DNA of 29,109 bases from positions 1-29,109 of the forward strand of contig CAKPLQ010000017.1 of assembly GCA_934167685.1 (NCBI GenBank), written 5' to 3'. The stretch is from an uncultured Clostridia bacterium. GTDB lineage: Bacteria > Bacillota > Clostridia > TANB77 > CAG-508. A program made the translations under genes and the position numbers. The notes under the pieces were generated by a model. It was not told where the DNA came from. It made no database searches and was given only the letters and a program-made list of their open reading frames with translations. Of the stretch, positions 12,722 to 20,445 are shown piece by piece (position 1 is the stretch's first letter; the number at the start of each line of letters is the position of its first letter).

Positions 12722-12860
12722 TGCACGTTTGGGACCGGTTCTCAACGGTGCAAAATTTATTATTTTTTCCCTTTTTTACGTAAAAATTGCACCGCAGAGA
12801 ACCGGTCCCAAACGTGCAAAAACAAAAAATGCACCGTAGGGAACCGGTCCCATCGGTGCA
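12722..12860. repeat. REP cluster A: three 31-bp palindromic units
   Basis: Units at 12722-12752 (plus orientation, defined as core GGACCGGTTCT), 12788-12818 (minus) and 12830-12860 (minus). Arms written 5' to 3' toward the core, GG side/AGA side: GTTTG/CGTTG, GTTTG/CGCAG, CGATG/CGTAG. The first two form an inverted pair; their T-rich 35-nt linker closely resembles the linker in cluster E next to the transposase. The cluster lies between the end of the gene at 12880 and the promoter of the giant gene. It may act as a 3'-end hairpin for the former. Confidence 0.9.
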
Positions 12861-12879
12861 ACTTAATTTTAAAATTCTA

Positions 12880-14145
12880 TTAAAATTCCTGAAATTTGGC
12901 TTTCTTTCTAAGTTTTGGCAAACTCTTATAAATAATTTTAAAGCAAGAAAACTTTTCCAATTCATTATCATCTAAACAATCCAAATAAATATCTAATTCT
13001 TCCAAATTTTTGCAAGCAGATATAATTGCAGGATGCAAGTTAGTTTCGAACATAAGCTCAATTCCCAGCAAAATTGCGCTTCTTCTGCTTTTGCCTTCTT
13101 TTTTATACATCAAATTATAGCCTTCTCTAAATCTCGCCTTTATTGAATTTTTATATTGATTTATTGGTAAAACATACTTATTTTCGATAATATCAGTTAT
13201 ACGTGTTCCTTTATTTTTTGCAGCTTCTCTTTTTATATCTTCTTTTGTGTATGGCAAATATACTTTTCCATCTTCTTCAGAAATTACAAGTGTGCGATTG
13301 TCTTCCAGATTATTTTCAATTACTTTTTCTTCGTCAATCTCAAAAGTCAATCCATCTTCTCCTGCTACAATTTCTGTCAAATTAGTCAACTTAAAATTAA
13401 CCACATTATCTCTTCTTGTCAAATTATCAATTACATAATTTATTTTAAAGTCTTGATTTGTAGTTATTTCATAGTCTTCATCCTGTTTTTTCAACAATAT
13501 GTAAACATCACCTGCGCCAATTCGCAATTCTGCATCTCTTACAATTATGTATGATGTATCACTTTTTTCTGTATATATGTCATATTCATTTTTTTGAAGC
13601 TCTATCCTATAATTATTTTGTTTTAGTATTATTTCTGTTACTCCATTTTCTGCATGAATTTTTATTTCATCTTGTGAATTTCTAATTAATTCTTCTTCAA
13701 CAACTGATGGTTCCTCTATCTCTTCTGATTCTACTATATTTTTCGCTTTTTTAGTTCTTGTAGTTTTGGTTTCTTTTTTTGCTTTTGCTACCTTGTTTTT
13801 GCTACTTTTGATACCTTCTTCTATCTTGGTAAGTTTCTTTTTTCTAGTTTTCTTTACTTCTTCTTCTAATTTTTCTTCTGTTAGCCATTTATTTATGTTG
13901 CCAAATATTTCATCTGGGTCATCATCTTCTTTATCTTCTACTACTTTTATAACATTTTTCTTACTTCTAGTTCTTGTTGCTTTTGTTGTAGCCGTTTTGG
14001 CAGGCTTCTTTCGGTCAATTTCTTCTTGGCCGAAATCTATTTTATAAACATCTTTTATTTCGATATTTTCTTCATCGGCAGCTTTTTTTGTTCTTTTCTT
14101 TTTTACTTGTGCATCTTTAGTTTCTTTTAATAGTTTTTCAGCCAT
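12880..14145 (-). CDS. Hypothetical protein with Lys/Glu/Thr-rich N-terminal half
   Basis: 421 residues; ATG preceded by GGGAGG at good spacing. I do not recognise a family. Residues 1-150 are low complexity, highly charged and probably disordered (KKKRTKKAADEE, KTTRTKKAK), like nucleic-acid-binding or scaffold tails. Residues 155-280 look beta-rich (ITEIILKQNNYRIELQ..., VVNFKLTNLTEIV...). Residues 300-421 look alpha-helical and end KIIYKSLPKLRKKAKFQEF. No signal peptide or membrane segment is visible, so a cytoplasmic protein is likely. It has its own promoter with upstream TTACA boxes and ends 20 nt before REP cluster A. Confidence 0.75.
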   Translation of the reverse strand: MAEKLLKETKDAQVKKKRTKKAADEENIEIKDVYKIDFGQEEIDRKKPAKTATTKATRTRSKKNVIKVVEDKEDDDPDEIFGNINKWLTEEKLEEEVKKTRKKKLTKIEEGIKSSKNKVAKAKKETKTTRTKKAKNIVESEEIEEPSVVEEELIRNSQDEIKIHAENGVTEIILKQNNYRIELQKNEYDIYTEKSDTSYIIVRDAELRIGAGDVYILLKKQDEDYEITTNQDFKINYVIDNLTRRDNVVNFKLTNLTEIVAGEDGLTFEIDEEKVIENNLEDNRTLVISEEDGKVYLPYTKEDIKREAAKNKGTRITDIIENKYVLPINQYKNSIKARFREGYNLMYKKEGKSRRSAILLGIELMFETNLHPAIISACKNLEELDIYLDCLDDNELEKFSCFKIIYKSLPKLRKKAKFQEF

Positions 14146-14183
14146 TTTAACCTCCCATCTTTTGTCTTCAATTTACTTATTTA

Positions 14184-14212
14184 ATTATACATCATTTTCC
14201 ACTTAACCTCAA
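14184..14212 (-). promoter_or_regulatory. Sigma-A-like promoter of the 12880-14145 gene
   Basis: Minus strand TTGAGG (14207-14212), 17 bp, TATAAT (14184-14189), 38 nt before the start codon. Spacing and -10 box are ideal, and an upstream box set lies at 14224-14250. Confidence 0.65.
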
Positions 14213-14223
14213 GGTGTTTTATG

Positions 14224-14250
14224 TTACATTTATATTACATTTATATTACA
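14224..14250 (-). promoter_or_regulatory. Three TTACA boxes at 11-bp period (candidate response-regulator site)
   Basis: On the plus strand TTACA begins at 14224, 14235 and 14246, exactly 11 bp apart, starting 12 bp upstream of the -35 box. The same arrangement occurs at 15582-15608. One-turn direct repeats of TTxACA type resemble the Pho boxes bound by PhoP/PhoB-type response regulators in Firmicutes. That identity is inference; another OmpR-family regulator is possible. Confidence 0.45.
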
Positions 14251-14265
14251 GTCTTAGCATGCAAT

Positions 14266-14295
14266 AAAAATAGCAAGTTTTCGCTTGCCATTTTT
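14266..14295 (-). terminator. Rho-independent terminator after the 14304-15485 gene
   Basis: 12-bp stem, loop of 6, at 14266-14277 and 14284-14295. As minus-strand RNA the single non-Watson-Crick position is a G-U pair and the 3' arm ends in a U run; as plus-strand RNA it would be an A-C mismatch. It therefore serves the gene on the minus strand ending at 14304. Confidence 0.75.
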
Positions 14296-14303
14296 ATCAT
14301 TTT

Positions 14304-15485
14304 TTATTCTGTTTCTGGGCCTGTGGCACCAATTGTTGAACCTTTTACTAGACCTATGTTAACTTTTACTCCTCCACCATGAGATGCATAGTTTATACAG
14401 TCAACATCCTGACCTTCTAGCCATAAGTAAATTCTGATTCTACATATTTTATTTGCTGGAATTGTAAATTTTGAAGTCCCATCTGTTGTGCTAACAAGGT
14501 TTTGAACACCCTCTTTAATTGTATAATCTTTTTCAGATTTTTTTGTTGTTTGTAAAACATTTTGTTTTTGAACATTTTTCTCGTTTCCGTCCCATTTATA
14601 GATATCTTCTATCTTTGCTCCTATAGAGCTATCTTTTAATGCATATGTAGGCATTTGTGTTGTTAAATCAAATCCTCTTCCGCCACTGCTAAGTTCATGT
14701 GATGCATATTTTTTGGCATCTTCTGCATTCCAAGTGATTTTGTTGTTATTATCAACTATGTATTGAACATGGTCATTAGAGTTAGGTTCCCATATTGCAA
14801 CATTTGTTATATATGGTGTTGTAGCTCCAGCTCCAATTCCTGCAGTTTGTTTTAAGATATCGTCTTTTCCTGCCATTACATCTGCTGTTCCATTATATAA
14901 TGCAAAAGCTACTCTTGCTGTGTTTTGTAATCCCGTAGCACTTTTGTCTGCTTCTAGAATTTCTAATAATGAGTCATAATTCAATTGTAACTCATCATCA
15001 TTATCTGTTTTTGAGTTATTCTTCAAGAATACGTCAAAAGCAAAATATCCAGGATATGTTGAACTTGTTGGTGATGTTTCTGTCTCTACCATAGTTTTTA
15101 TTTCGCTTAATTCTTTTGAATTTTCTATTTTTCCTCTTAGCATTTTTAAGTCAGTTTGATTTCCACTTACCTGTCCTAATGTTGATACAGGCAACATTTC
15201 TGAAGGAGATATATTACGATTTCCTGCATAAGCATTATCTATAATACTTAGTTGGCCCTCTTCTGTTCCTAAAATAATTCCGTTTGACCATCTTTCTGCA
15301 TCAAGAGAGATTTCCAATCCTTCGGCAACTTCTACAGTACCATTTAAGTTTGTAATTGATACATTTTTTTGAGTTGAGAACCACGCATATGTTGATATTA
15401 TAAACATAACTAACGCAATTAATATTATTAAAAACATTGAATTTAATTCAGATTTTTTTTTATTTTTCGAACTATTTCTCTTCAT
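14304..15485 (-). CDS. Membrane-anchored surface protein of unknown family
   Basis: 393 residues from the ATG at 15483-15485, which has GGGAG about 6 nt upstream; an upstream GTG would add only MRKGEE and overlap that site. Residues 1-15 are basic, about 17-33 form one hydrophobic segment (MFLIILIALVMFIISTYAWF), and the rest is a soluble, probably extracellular domain. The anchor ending in TYAWF(S/T) is common in clostridial surface proteins of camelysin/TasA-like or pilin-like type, but I see no further family signature. The domain contains three Cys only near the C-terminus or none paired clearly. It has its own promoter, TTACA boxes and terminator, so it is a monocistronic unit or the end of a transcript from 16037. 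Confidence 0.7.
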   Translation of the reverse strand: MKRNSSKNKKKSELNSMFLIILIALVMFIISTYAWFSTQKNVSITNLNGTVEVAEGLEISLDAERWSNGIILGTEEGQLSIIDNAYAGNRNISPSEMLPVSTLGQVSGNQTDLKMLRGKIENSKELSEIKTMVETETSPTSSTYPGYFAFDVFLKNNSKTDNDDELQLNYDSLLEILEADKSATGLQNTARVAFALYNGTADVMAGKDDILKQTAGIGAGATTPYITNVAIWEPNSNDHVQYIVDNNNKITWNAEDAKKYASHELSSGGRGFDLTTQMPTYALKDSSIGAKIEDIYKWDGNEKNVQKQNVLQTTKKSEKDYTIKEGVQNLVSTTDGTSKFTIPANKICRIRIYLWLEGQDVDCINYASHGGGVKVNIGLVKGSTIGATGPETE

Positions 15486-15531
15486 TTCTTCTCCCTTTCT
15501 CACAATTTGCTTTTATTTTCAATTTATTTTC

Positions 15532-15560
15532 ATTTTACTATCTATTTTTTTGTTTGTCAA
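15532..15560 (-). promoter_or_regulatory. Sigma-A-like promoter of the 14304-15485 gene
   Basis: Minus strand TTGACA (15555-15560), 17 bp, TAAAAT (15532-15537), about 46 nt before the ATG. Near-consensus and the best promoter in this part of the window. Confidence 0.7.
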
Positions 15561-15581
15561 CAATTTTACTTTATAATTATA

Positions 15582-15608
15582 TTACATTTTTGTTACAAAA
15601 TCATTACA
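15582..15608 (-). promoter_or_regulatory. Three TTACA boxes at 11-bp period, second copy
   Basis: TTACA begins at 15582, 15593 and 15604 on the plus strand, the same 11-bp period as at 14224-14250. The boxes start 22 bp from the -35 box, about one helical turn further than in the other promoter. Sharing this layout suggests that the two genes answer to one regulator. Confidence 0.45.
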
Positions 15609-15623
15609 TTTCCGGTGTTATTT

Positions 15624-16037
15624 TTATAAATTTTCTTCTATTATATTTACATCTGTGTTCTCATTTAGTGACTCATTTAGAGGTTTATTTATGGACTCTT
15701 CCAAATTCTTGTCTGTTGCTTCTAATATGGCTTCAGTTTCAACTGGCACTGCATTAGAATCAGCGTTTGCATTTGCGTTTATCCTAGATGCAGCTCCAAA
15801 AGAAAATACCTTCTTTTCAGCTCTTGCTTTCTCCTCAAACTTCTTGTCAAATTCAGTTTTTGCATCATTTAATGTTTCTTGCATTGCATTGAACATCTCC
15901 TCTACATCTTCTTTGGTAAAATCATATGCATTGCTTCTTGCCATTGGCTCTAATATTTGTATATCATGCATTACATTGTTTACTCTCTTTCCTGCATATT
16001 CTATAAATTTGTTTCTTTTTTCTTCATTTACTTCCAT
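15624..16037 (-). CDS. Small hypothetical protein, helical with low-complexity tail
   Basis: 137 residues from the ATG at 16035-16037 (MEVNEEKRNKFIEYAG), preceded by AAAGGA. The open frame extends upstream to 16193, but those 52 codons translate REP cluster B (MHRWDRFSTVQ...) and are not credible. Residues 1-80 look alpha-helical and charged. Residues 85-137 are Asn/Ala/Glu-rich (INANANADSNA, EESINKPLNESLNEN). No membrane segment or known motif. It follows hydA and REP cluster B and may be read through from the hydrogenase operon. Confidence 0.6.
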   Translation of the reverse strand: MEVNEEKRNKFIEYAGKRVNNVMHDIQILEPMARSNAYDFTKEDVEEMFNAMQETLNDAKTEFDKKFEEKARAEKKVFSFGAASRINANANADSNAVPVETEAILEATDKNLEESINKPLNESLNENTDVNIIEENL

Positions 16038-16078
16038 TTTCTCTACTATCCTTTCTTTTTCTATATTATTCTTGGTTT

Positions 16079-16192
16079 TGCACCGATGGGACCGGTTCTC
16101 AACGGTGCATGCACGTTTGGGACCGGTTCTCTGCCGTGCATTTTTTGTACCGCCGAGAACCTGCACCGTTGAGAACCGGTCCCATCGGTGCA
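16079..16192. repeat. REP cluster B: three full units and one half unit
   Basis: Units 16079-16109 (plus; CGATG/CGTTG), 16110-16140 (plus; GTTTG/GGCAG), a half unit 16146-16161 that stops at the middle of the core (..AGAACC), and 16162-16192 (minus; CGATG/CGTTG). The first and last full units are exact reverse complements, so transcripts could fold a 31-bp stem around a 52-nt loop. The cluster starts 11 nt after the hydA stop codon and lies upstream of the small gene at 15624-16037. Confidence 0.9.
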
Positions 16193-16203
16193 AAATTTAG
16201 CTA

Positions 16204-17958
16204 TCATTCTAAATTGTACTTAGCTCTTTCTTTATAATTAGTATGTAATAATTTATGTGCTCTATAACTTCCTGGTTCTTCAAGGTACTCTCGGTAGATT
16301 TGCTTTACCACAGGATTTTCATGTGATTTTCTTATAGTGCTCTTTTCATCAATTGAGTATAGGGCATCTGCTCTAAGTTTTCGTACATCAACCTCTCTTC
16401 TAATTTTAGAATTTTTAATTGGTTGACCTCCTCCCATCACGCATCCTCCAGGGCAAGCCATAATCTCCACAAATTGATAATCTGCTTTTCCATTTTTTAT
16501 TTCCTCCATGATTTTTTGAGCATTAGCTAATCCACTAGCAGCAACCACTTTTATTTCTTTTCCTGCGATTTTTACTGTTGCTCTCTTTATTCCTTTTCCG
16601 CCTCTAACTTGTTCAAAATCAATTTGTGGTAAATCTTCACCGGTCAGCGTATCTTGAGCAGTTCTTAAGGCTGCTTCCATCACTCCACCTGTTGTTCCAA
16701 AAATAGCAGCAGCTCCTGTTGAATTTCCCATAGGAGCATCAAATTGACTATCTTCCAACTTTTCAAACTCGATATTAGCTTGTTTTATCATTCTTGAAAG
16801 TTCCCTTGTTGTAATAACATTATCAACATCATACAATCCATTATTTTTCAACTCAGCTCTCTGTCTTTCGAATTTCTTTGCAATGCATGGCATAACTGAT
16901 ACAACATATATTTTTTCGGGATTTATTCCTTCTTTTTTCGCAAAATATGTTTTTATCAGTGCTCCAAACATTTGATGTGGCGACTTACAGGTTGACAAAT
17001 GTGGCAACAATTCTGGATAATTCATTTCTATGTATTTCACCCATCCAGGCGAACAAGATGTAAACATTGGCAAATTGTCATTCTCATTCAGCCTTTCTAT
17101 AAACTCATTTGCTTCTTCCATTATTGTAAAATCTGCTCCAGTATTTGTGTCAAACACCTTGTCAAAACCTAGTCTTTTTAGTGCTGTAACCATTTTTCCC
17201 GTGACATTTGTGCCTATCGGCATTCCAAACTCTTCTCCTAGTGCAACTCTTACAGCAGGCGCAGTTTGAACAACCACATATGATTTAGGGTCTTTCAATT
17301 TTACCCAAACATCATTTATAGTCTCCTTCTCGTGCAACGCTCCCGTCGGACATGCTTGTATACACTGCCCGCAATTAGTACAATTCACATCATTCAAGCT
17401 GTGGTCTCCAACTGTCGAAATACACGAATCAAAACCACGATTTATGCAATCTATTGCTCCTATTTTTTGCACATTTTTACATGCTGCCACACACCTTCTG
17501 CATAATATACATTTATTAAAATCTCTTACAATTGACGGCGATAAATCATCTATTTTGTGCTTAGTCATCTCTCCCGAAAATTCCACATTCAATACATTGA
17601 ACTTTACCGCCAATGTCTGTAACTCACAGTTTCCAGAACGTGTGCATGTCAGGCAATCTTTAGCATGATTTGAAATAATCAAATCCAAAATTACGTGTCT
17701 TGCCTCTAACACATTAGGTGTATGTGTATGCACAACCATCCCTTCTTCAACAGTTTGAATACATGCTGTGGCAAATCCGCGTCTTCCTTCAACTTCAACG
17801 ATGCACATTCTACAATCTCCAACTTCATTTATATCTTTCAGAAAGCATAAAGTCGGAATATCAATTCCAGCATGTTTTGCAGCCTCTAGGATTGTGGTTC
17901 CTTTCGGAACATCCACTTTTACACCATCAATTGTTAAAGATACTACCTCTCTCTCCAT
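16204..17958 (-). CDS. hydA: [FeFe]-hydrogenase catalytic subunit (HydA/HndD type)
   Basis: 584 residues, the normal length of NAD(P)-linked trimeric [FeFe]-hydrogenase large subunits. Interconverts protons and H2 at the H-cluster, in the cytoplasm. Domains: [2Fe-2S] (C38, C49, C52, C66); His-Cys3 [4Fe-4S] (H98, C102, C105, C111); two [4Fe-4S] (C150-C153-C156-C160 and C193-C196-C199-C203); H-cluster domain with L1 TSCSPGW (299-305), L2 MPCIAKKFE (C358) and L3 EIMACPGGCVMGGGQP (C502, C506); small-subunit-like tail (YREYLEEPGSYRAHKLLH). L1 has Ser where the textbook motif has a second Cys. GGGAGG precedes the ATG. Last gene of hydC-hydB-membrane protein-hydA. With HydB and HydC present, a bifurcating or NAD(P)-dependent enzyme is likely; electron partners cannot be read from sequence. 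Confidence 0.95.
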   Translation of the reverse strand: MEREVVSLTIDGVKVDVPKGTTILEAAKHAGIDIPTLCFLKDINEVGDCRMCIVEVEGRRGFATACIQTVEEGMVVHTHTPNVLEARHVILDLIISNHAKDCLTCTRSGNCELQTLAVKFNVLNVEFSGEMTKHKIDDLSPSIVRDFNKCILCRRCVAACKNVQKIGAIDCINRGFDSCISTVGDHSLNDVNCTNCGQCIQACPTGALHEKETINDVWVKLKDPKSYVVVQTAPAVRVALGEEFGMPIGTNVTGKMVTALKRLGFDKVFDTNTGADFTIMEEANEFIERLNENDNLPMFTSCSPGWVKYIEMNYPELLPHLSTCKSPHQMFGALIKTYFAKKEGINPEKIYVVSVMPCIAKKFERQRAELKNNGLYDVDNVITTRELSRMIKQANIEFEKLEDSQFDAPMGNSTGAAAIFGTTGGVMEAALRTAQDTLTGEDLPQIDFEQVRGGKGIKRATVKIAGKEIKVVAASGLANAQKIMEEIKNGKADYQFVEIMACPGGCVMGGGQPIKNSKIRREVDVRKLRADALYSIDEKSTIRKSHENPVVKQIYREYLEEPGSYRAHKLLHTNYKERAKYNLE

Positions 17959-17976
17959 CTTTTTCCTCCCTTTCTC

Positions 17977-18480
17977 TTATGACTTACGACTATTTAATGC
18001 ATTGCGATTGCTTAACAAATTTACAAACAACTCTAACTCTATACCTAAAAACGATAAATATGGTAAATGTTCCTCAAGGACATACTCTCTAATGGTTCCC
18101 TCTGAAACACTGTCCACTCTCGTTCTCTCTTTATATGCAGTATTATTCGTCATAATAATATAATAAACAAAAATCGACGCTATAAATACTAAAACTTTGC
18201 CAAACATTTTATTTTTTAGCTGAAATATAAACGCTATTATATTGGCAATAAAAAGCGCACTCGCTATCAATGTTAATGCCCTTACATCACATTTCATCCA
18301 AAATCCTATATTTTGTATATTCCACTTATATGACAAATACACCCATGTGAATATATTTATGAGCATACATATATTTAGTATTTTGTATTTTCCATTTATT
18401 AAATTATCAATTAACATTACTGCTGGTAGTATGAACATTGATATGTTTACTATTCCAATCAATATTTCTACTATTGGCAT
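17977..18480 (-). CDS. Small integral membrane protein inside the hydrogenase operon
   Basis: 167 residues, preceded by AAAGGAGGAA. About four hydrophobic segments (roughly residues 4-25, 34-50, 68-88, 94-110), then a charged tail (TAYKERTRVDSVSEGTIREY) that reads as cytoplasmic or extracytoplasmic and ends LLSNRNALNSRKS. I do not recognise a family. It lies 18 nt upstream of hydA and 89 nt after hydB, so it is co-transcribed. HydABC enzymes are normally soluble and need no such subunit; a membrane tether or an unrelated passenger are both possible. Confidence 0.75.
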   Translation of the reverse strand: MPIVEILIGIVNISMFILPAVMLIDNLINGKYKILNICMLINIFTWVYLSYKWNIQNIGFWMKCDVRALTLIASALFIANIIAFIFQLKNKMFGKVLVFIASIFVYYIIMTNNTAYKERTRVDSVSEGTIREYVLEEHLPYLSFLGIELELFVNLLSNRNALNSRKS

Positions 18481-18499
18481 ATTTTATTCCTCCTTTGTT

Positions 18500-18566
18500 T
18501 GCACGTTTGGGACCGGTTCTCTGCCGTGCATTTTTTGCACCGTTGGGACCGGTTCTCTGCCGTGCA
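18500..18566. repeat. REP cluster C: two direct units in the hydB-membrane protein spacer
   Basis: Units 18500-18530 (GTTTG/GGCAG) and 18536-18566 (CGTTG/GGCAG), both plus orientation, 36-bp period. They fill almost the whole spacer: they begin 3 nt past the hydB stop codon and end about 5 nt before the Shine-Dalgarno region of the next gene. Confidence 0.9.
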
Positions 18567-18569
18567 TTT

Positions 18570-20429
18570 TTAGTTGCCTATTGCATGAAAAGGACAGTTT
18601 GTTAAGCAGGTTCCACATTTTATGCATTTTTCTTGATTTATTATACGTTTCTCCCTTGCCTCACCTTCGATTGCTTGAACAGGACAATGCTTCTGACATA
18701 AACCACATCCTTTACACTTTTCCGGGTCAATCACAATTTTAGACAGAGCCTTGCACTCTAGCGTTTTACATTCTTTTTCAATCGCATGTTGCCTAAACTC
18801 TTCTCTAAAATATTTCAACGTACTAATAACAGGATTTGGAGCACTTTGTCCCAGTCCACAAATACTAGCTTTTTGAATATTGACTGCCAATTTCTCTAGT
18901 TTATAAATATCATATTCAGAACCTTCGCCAGAGCATAATTTTTCCAATATTTCAAGCATCCTTTTAGTACCAATTCTACAAGGTGTGCACTTTCCACAGC
19001 TTTCGCTAACAGTAAATTCCAAATAAAACTTTGCCAAACAAACCATACATTTAGTATCATCCATTACAATCAATCCACCCGATCCCATCATCGAACCAAT
19101 TGCTTTTAACGACTCGTAATCAATTGGCGTATCTAAATGTTCTACTGGAATGCATCCCCCGGATGGCCCACCTGTTTGAGCAGCTTTGAACTGTCTTCCA
19201 TTTGGAATTCCACCTCCAATGTCAAATACAATTTCTCTCAAAGTCGTTCCCATAGGCACTTCCACCAGTCCTATATTATTGACATTTCCGCCAAGAGCGA
19301 AAACTTTCGTTCCTTTAGATGTCTCTGTTCCTATTGATGAATACCATTCCGCACCATTCAATATAATTCTCGTGATATTAGCAAAAGTCTCTACATTGTT
19401 GATAAGAGTCGGCTTGCCCCATAATCCTTTTTCTGCAGGATATGGTGGCTTAACTCTAGGCTGACCTCGCTTTCCTTCTATTGACTCCAACAAAGCTGTT
19501 TCTTCTCCGCATACGAATGCTCCCGCACCTAGACGAATTTCTACATCAAAATCAAACTTTGTTCTAAATATATTTTTTCCTAGAATTCCATATTCTCTTG
19601 CTTGATTTATCGCCTTTTGAAGTCTTTCGACTGCAATTGGATATTCTGCTCTAACATATATATATCCCTTGTTTGCACCAATTGCAAATCCCGCAATCAT
19701 CATTGCTTCTAGGACAGAATGTGGGTCTCCTTCAAGTATACTTCTATCCATAAAAGCCCCTGGATCACCCTCATCTGCATTACAAACAACATATTTTTGC
19801 TCAGATTCATATGATTTAGTAAGTTCCCACTTCTTGCCTGTCGGGAAGCCTGCACCGCCACGACCACGTAAACCGGAATTTTTGATAATCTCTATTACTT
19901 CTTCCGGTGCCATCTCTCTAAGAACTCTTTCTAGCGCCCTGTAACCATCAAATGCAATATACTCATCAATACACTCTGGATTTATTATTCCACAATTTTT
20001 TAATGCAATTCTTTTTTGCTTTTTATAAAAATTTAAATCATCTAACCTATTGACAACACTGCCATCAATGTCTTTGCACAATAACCTTTCAACAATTTTT
20101 CCTTCTATAATATGTGTTTGTATAATCTCTTCACAATCTTCTGGTCTTACATTAGAATAAAATGTGTCTTCTGGCCTAATAATTACAATTGGACCTTTAG
20201 CACATAAACCAAAACACCCTGTCATTATTACTCTAACATTATCTATATTCTTTTCTTTCAATATTCTTCTCATATTATCAAGTATTTCTGGCGATTTTGA
20301 TGATGTGCACCCTGTTCCATGACATACTAATATATGTTTTTCTCTCGTATCCGCTTTAGTATTAACTCTTAAATCTAATTCTTTTCTTTTTTCTTCTCTT
20401 ATTTTGTGTATTTCTTCTAAAGTTTTCAT
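18570..20429 (-). CDS. hydB: Hydrogenase flavoprotein subunit (NuoF/HydB/HndC type)
   Basis: 619 residues from the ATG at 20427-20429 with AGGAGG just upstream; a longer frame to 20477 only translates a REP unit (MHGREPVPTVQ). It oxidises or reduces NAD(P)H through FMN and passes electrons to HydA. Domains: N-terminal thioredoxin-like [2Fe-2S] (C36, C41, C72, C76); FMN/NADH site GLRGRGGAGFPTGKKWE (about 187-203) and NADEGDPGAFMDRS; GAGAFVCGEETALLESIEGK; [4Fe-4S] motif SCGKCTPCR (about residue 470); C-terminal two-cluster ferredoxin CKGCGLCQKHCP and CIKCGTCLTNCP (about 572-615). This is the complete HydB architecture. Spacers on both sides carry REP units. Confidence 0.95.
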   Translation of the reverse strand: MKTLEEIHKIREEKRKELDLRVNTKADTREKHILVCHGTGCTSSKSPEILDNMRRILKEKNIDNVRVIMTGCFGLCAKGPIVIIRPEDTFYSNVRPEDCEEIIQTHIIEGKIVERLLCKDIDGSVVNRLDDLNFYKKQKRIALKNCGIINPECIDEYIAFDGYRALERVLREMAPEEVIEIIKNSGLRGRGGAGFPTGKKWELTKSYESEQKYVVCNADEGDPGAFMDRSILEGDPHSVLEAMMIAGFAIGANKGYIYVRAEYPIAVERLQKAINQAREYGILGKNIFRTKFDFDVEIRLGAGAFVCGEETALLESIEGKRGQPRVKPPYPAEKGLWGKPTLINNVETFANITRIILNGAEWYSSIGTETSKGTKVFALGGNVNNIGLVEVPMGTTLREIVFDIGGGIPNGRQFKAAQTGGPSGGCIPVEHLDTPIDYESLKAIGSMMGSGGLIVMDDTKCMVCLAKFYLEFTVSESCGKCTPCRIGTKRMLEILEKLCSGEGSEYDIYKLEKLAVNIQKASICGLGQSAPNPVISTLKYFREEFRQHAIEKECKTLECKALSKIVIDPEKCKGCGLCQKHCPVQAIEGEAREKRIINQEKCIKCGTCLTNCPFHAIGN

Positions 20430-20445
20430 GAATTTCCTCCTTTTT

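Noticed and set aside
12696..12975. Small open frames over REP cluster A on both strands
   Set aside because: They translate REP units (CTDGTGSLRC, HRREPVPNV) and overlap the end of a better gene.
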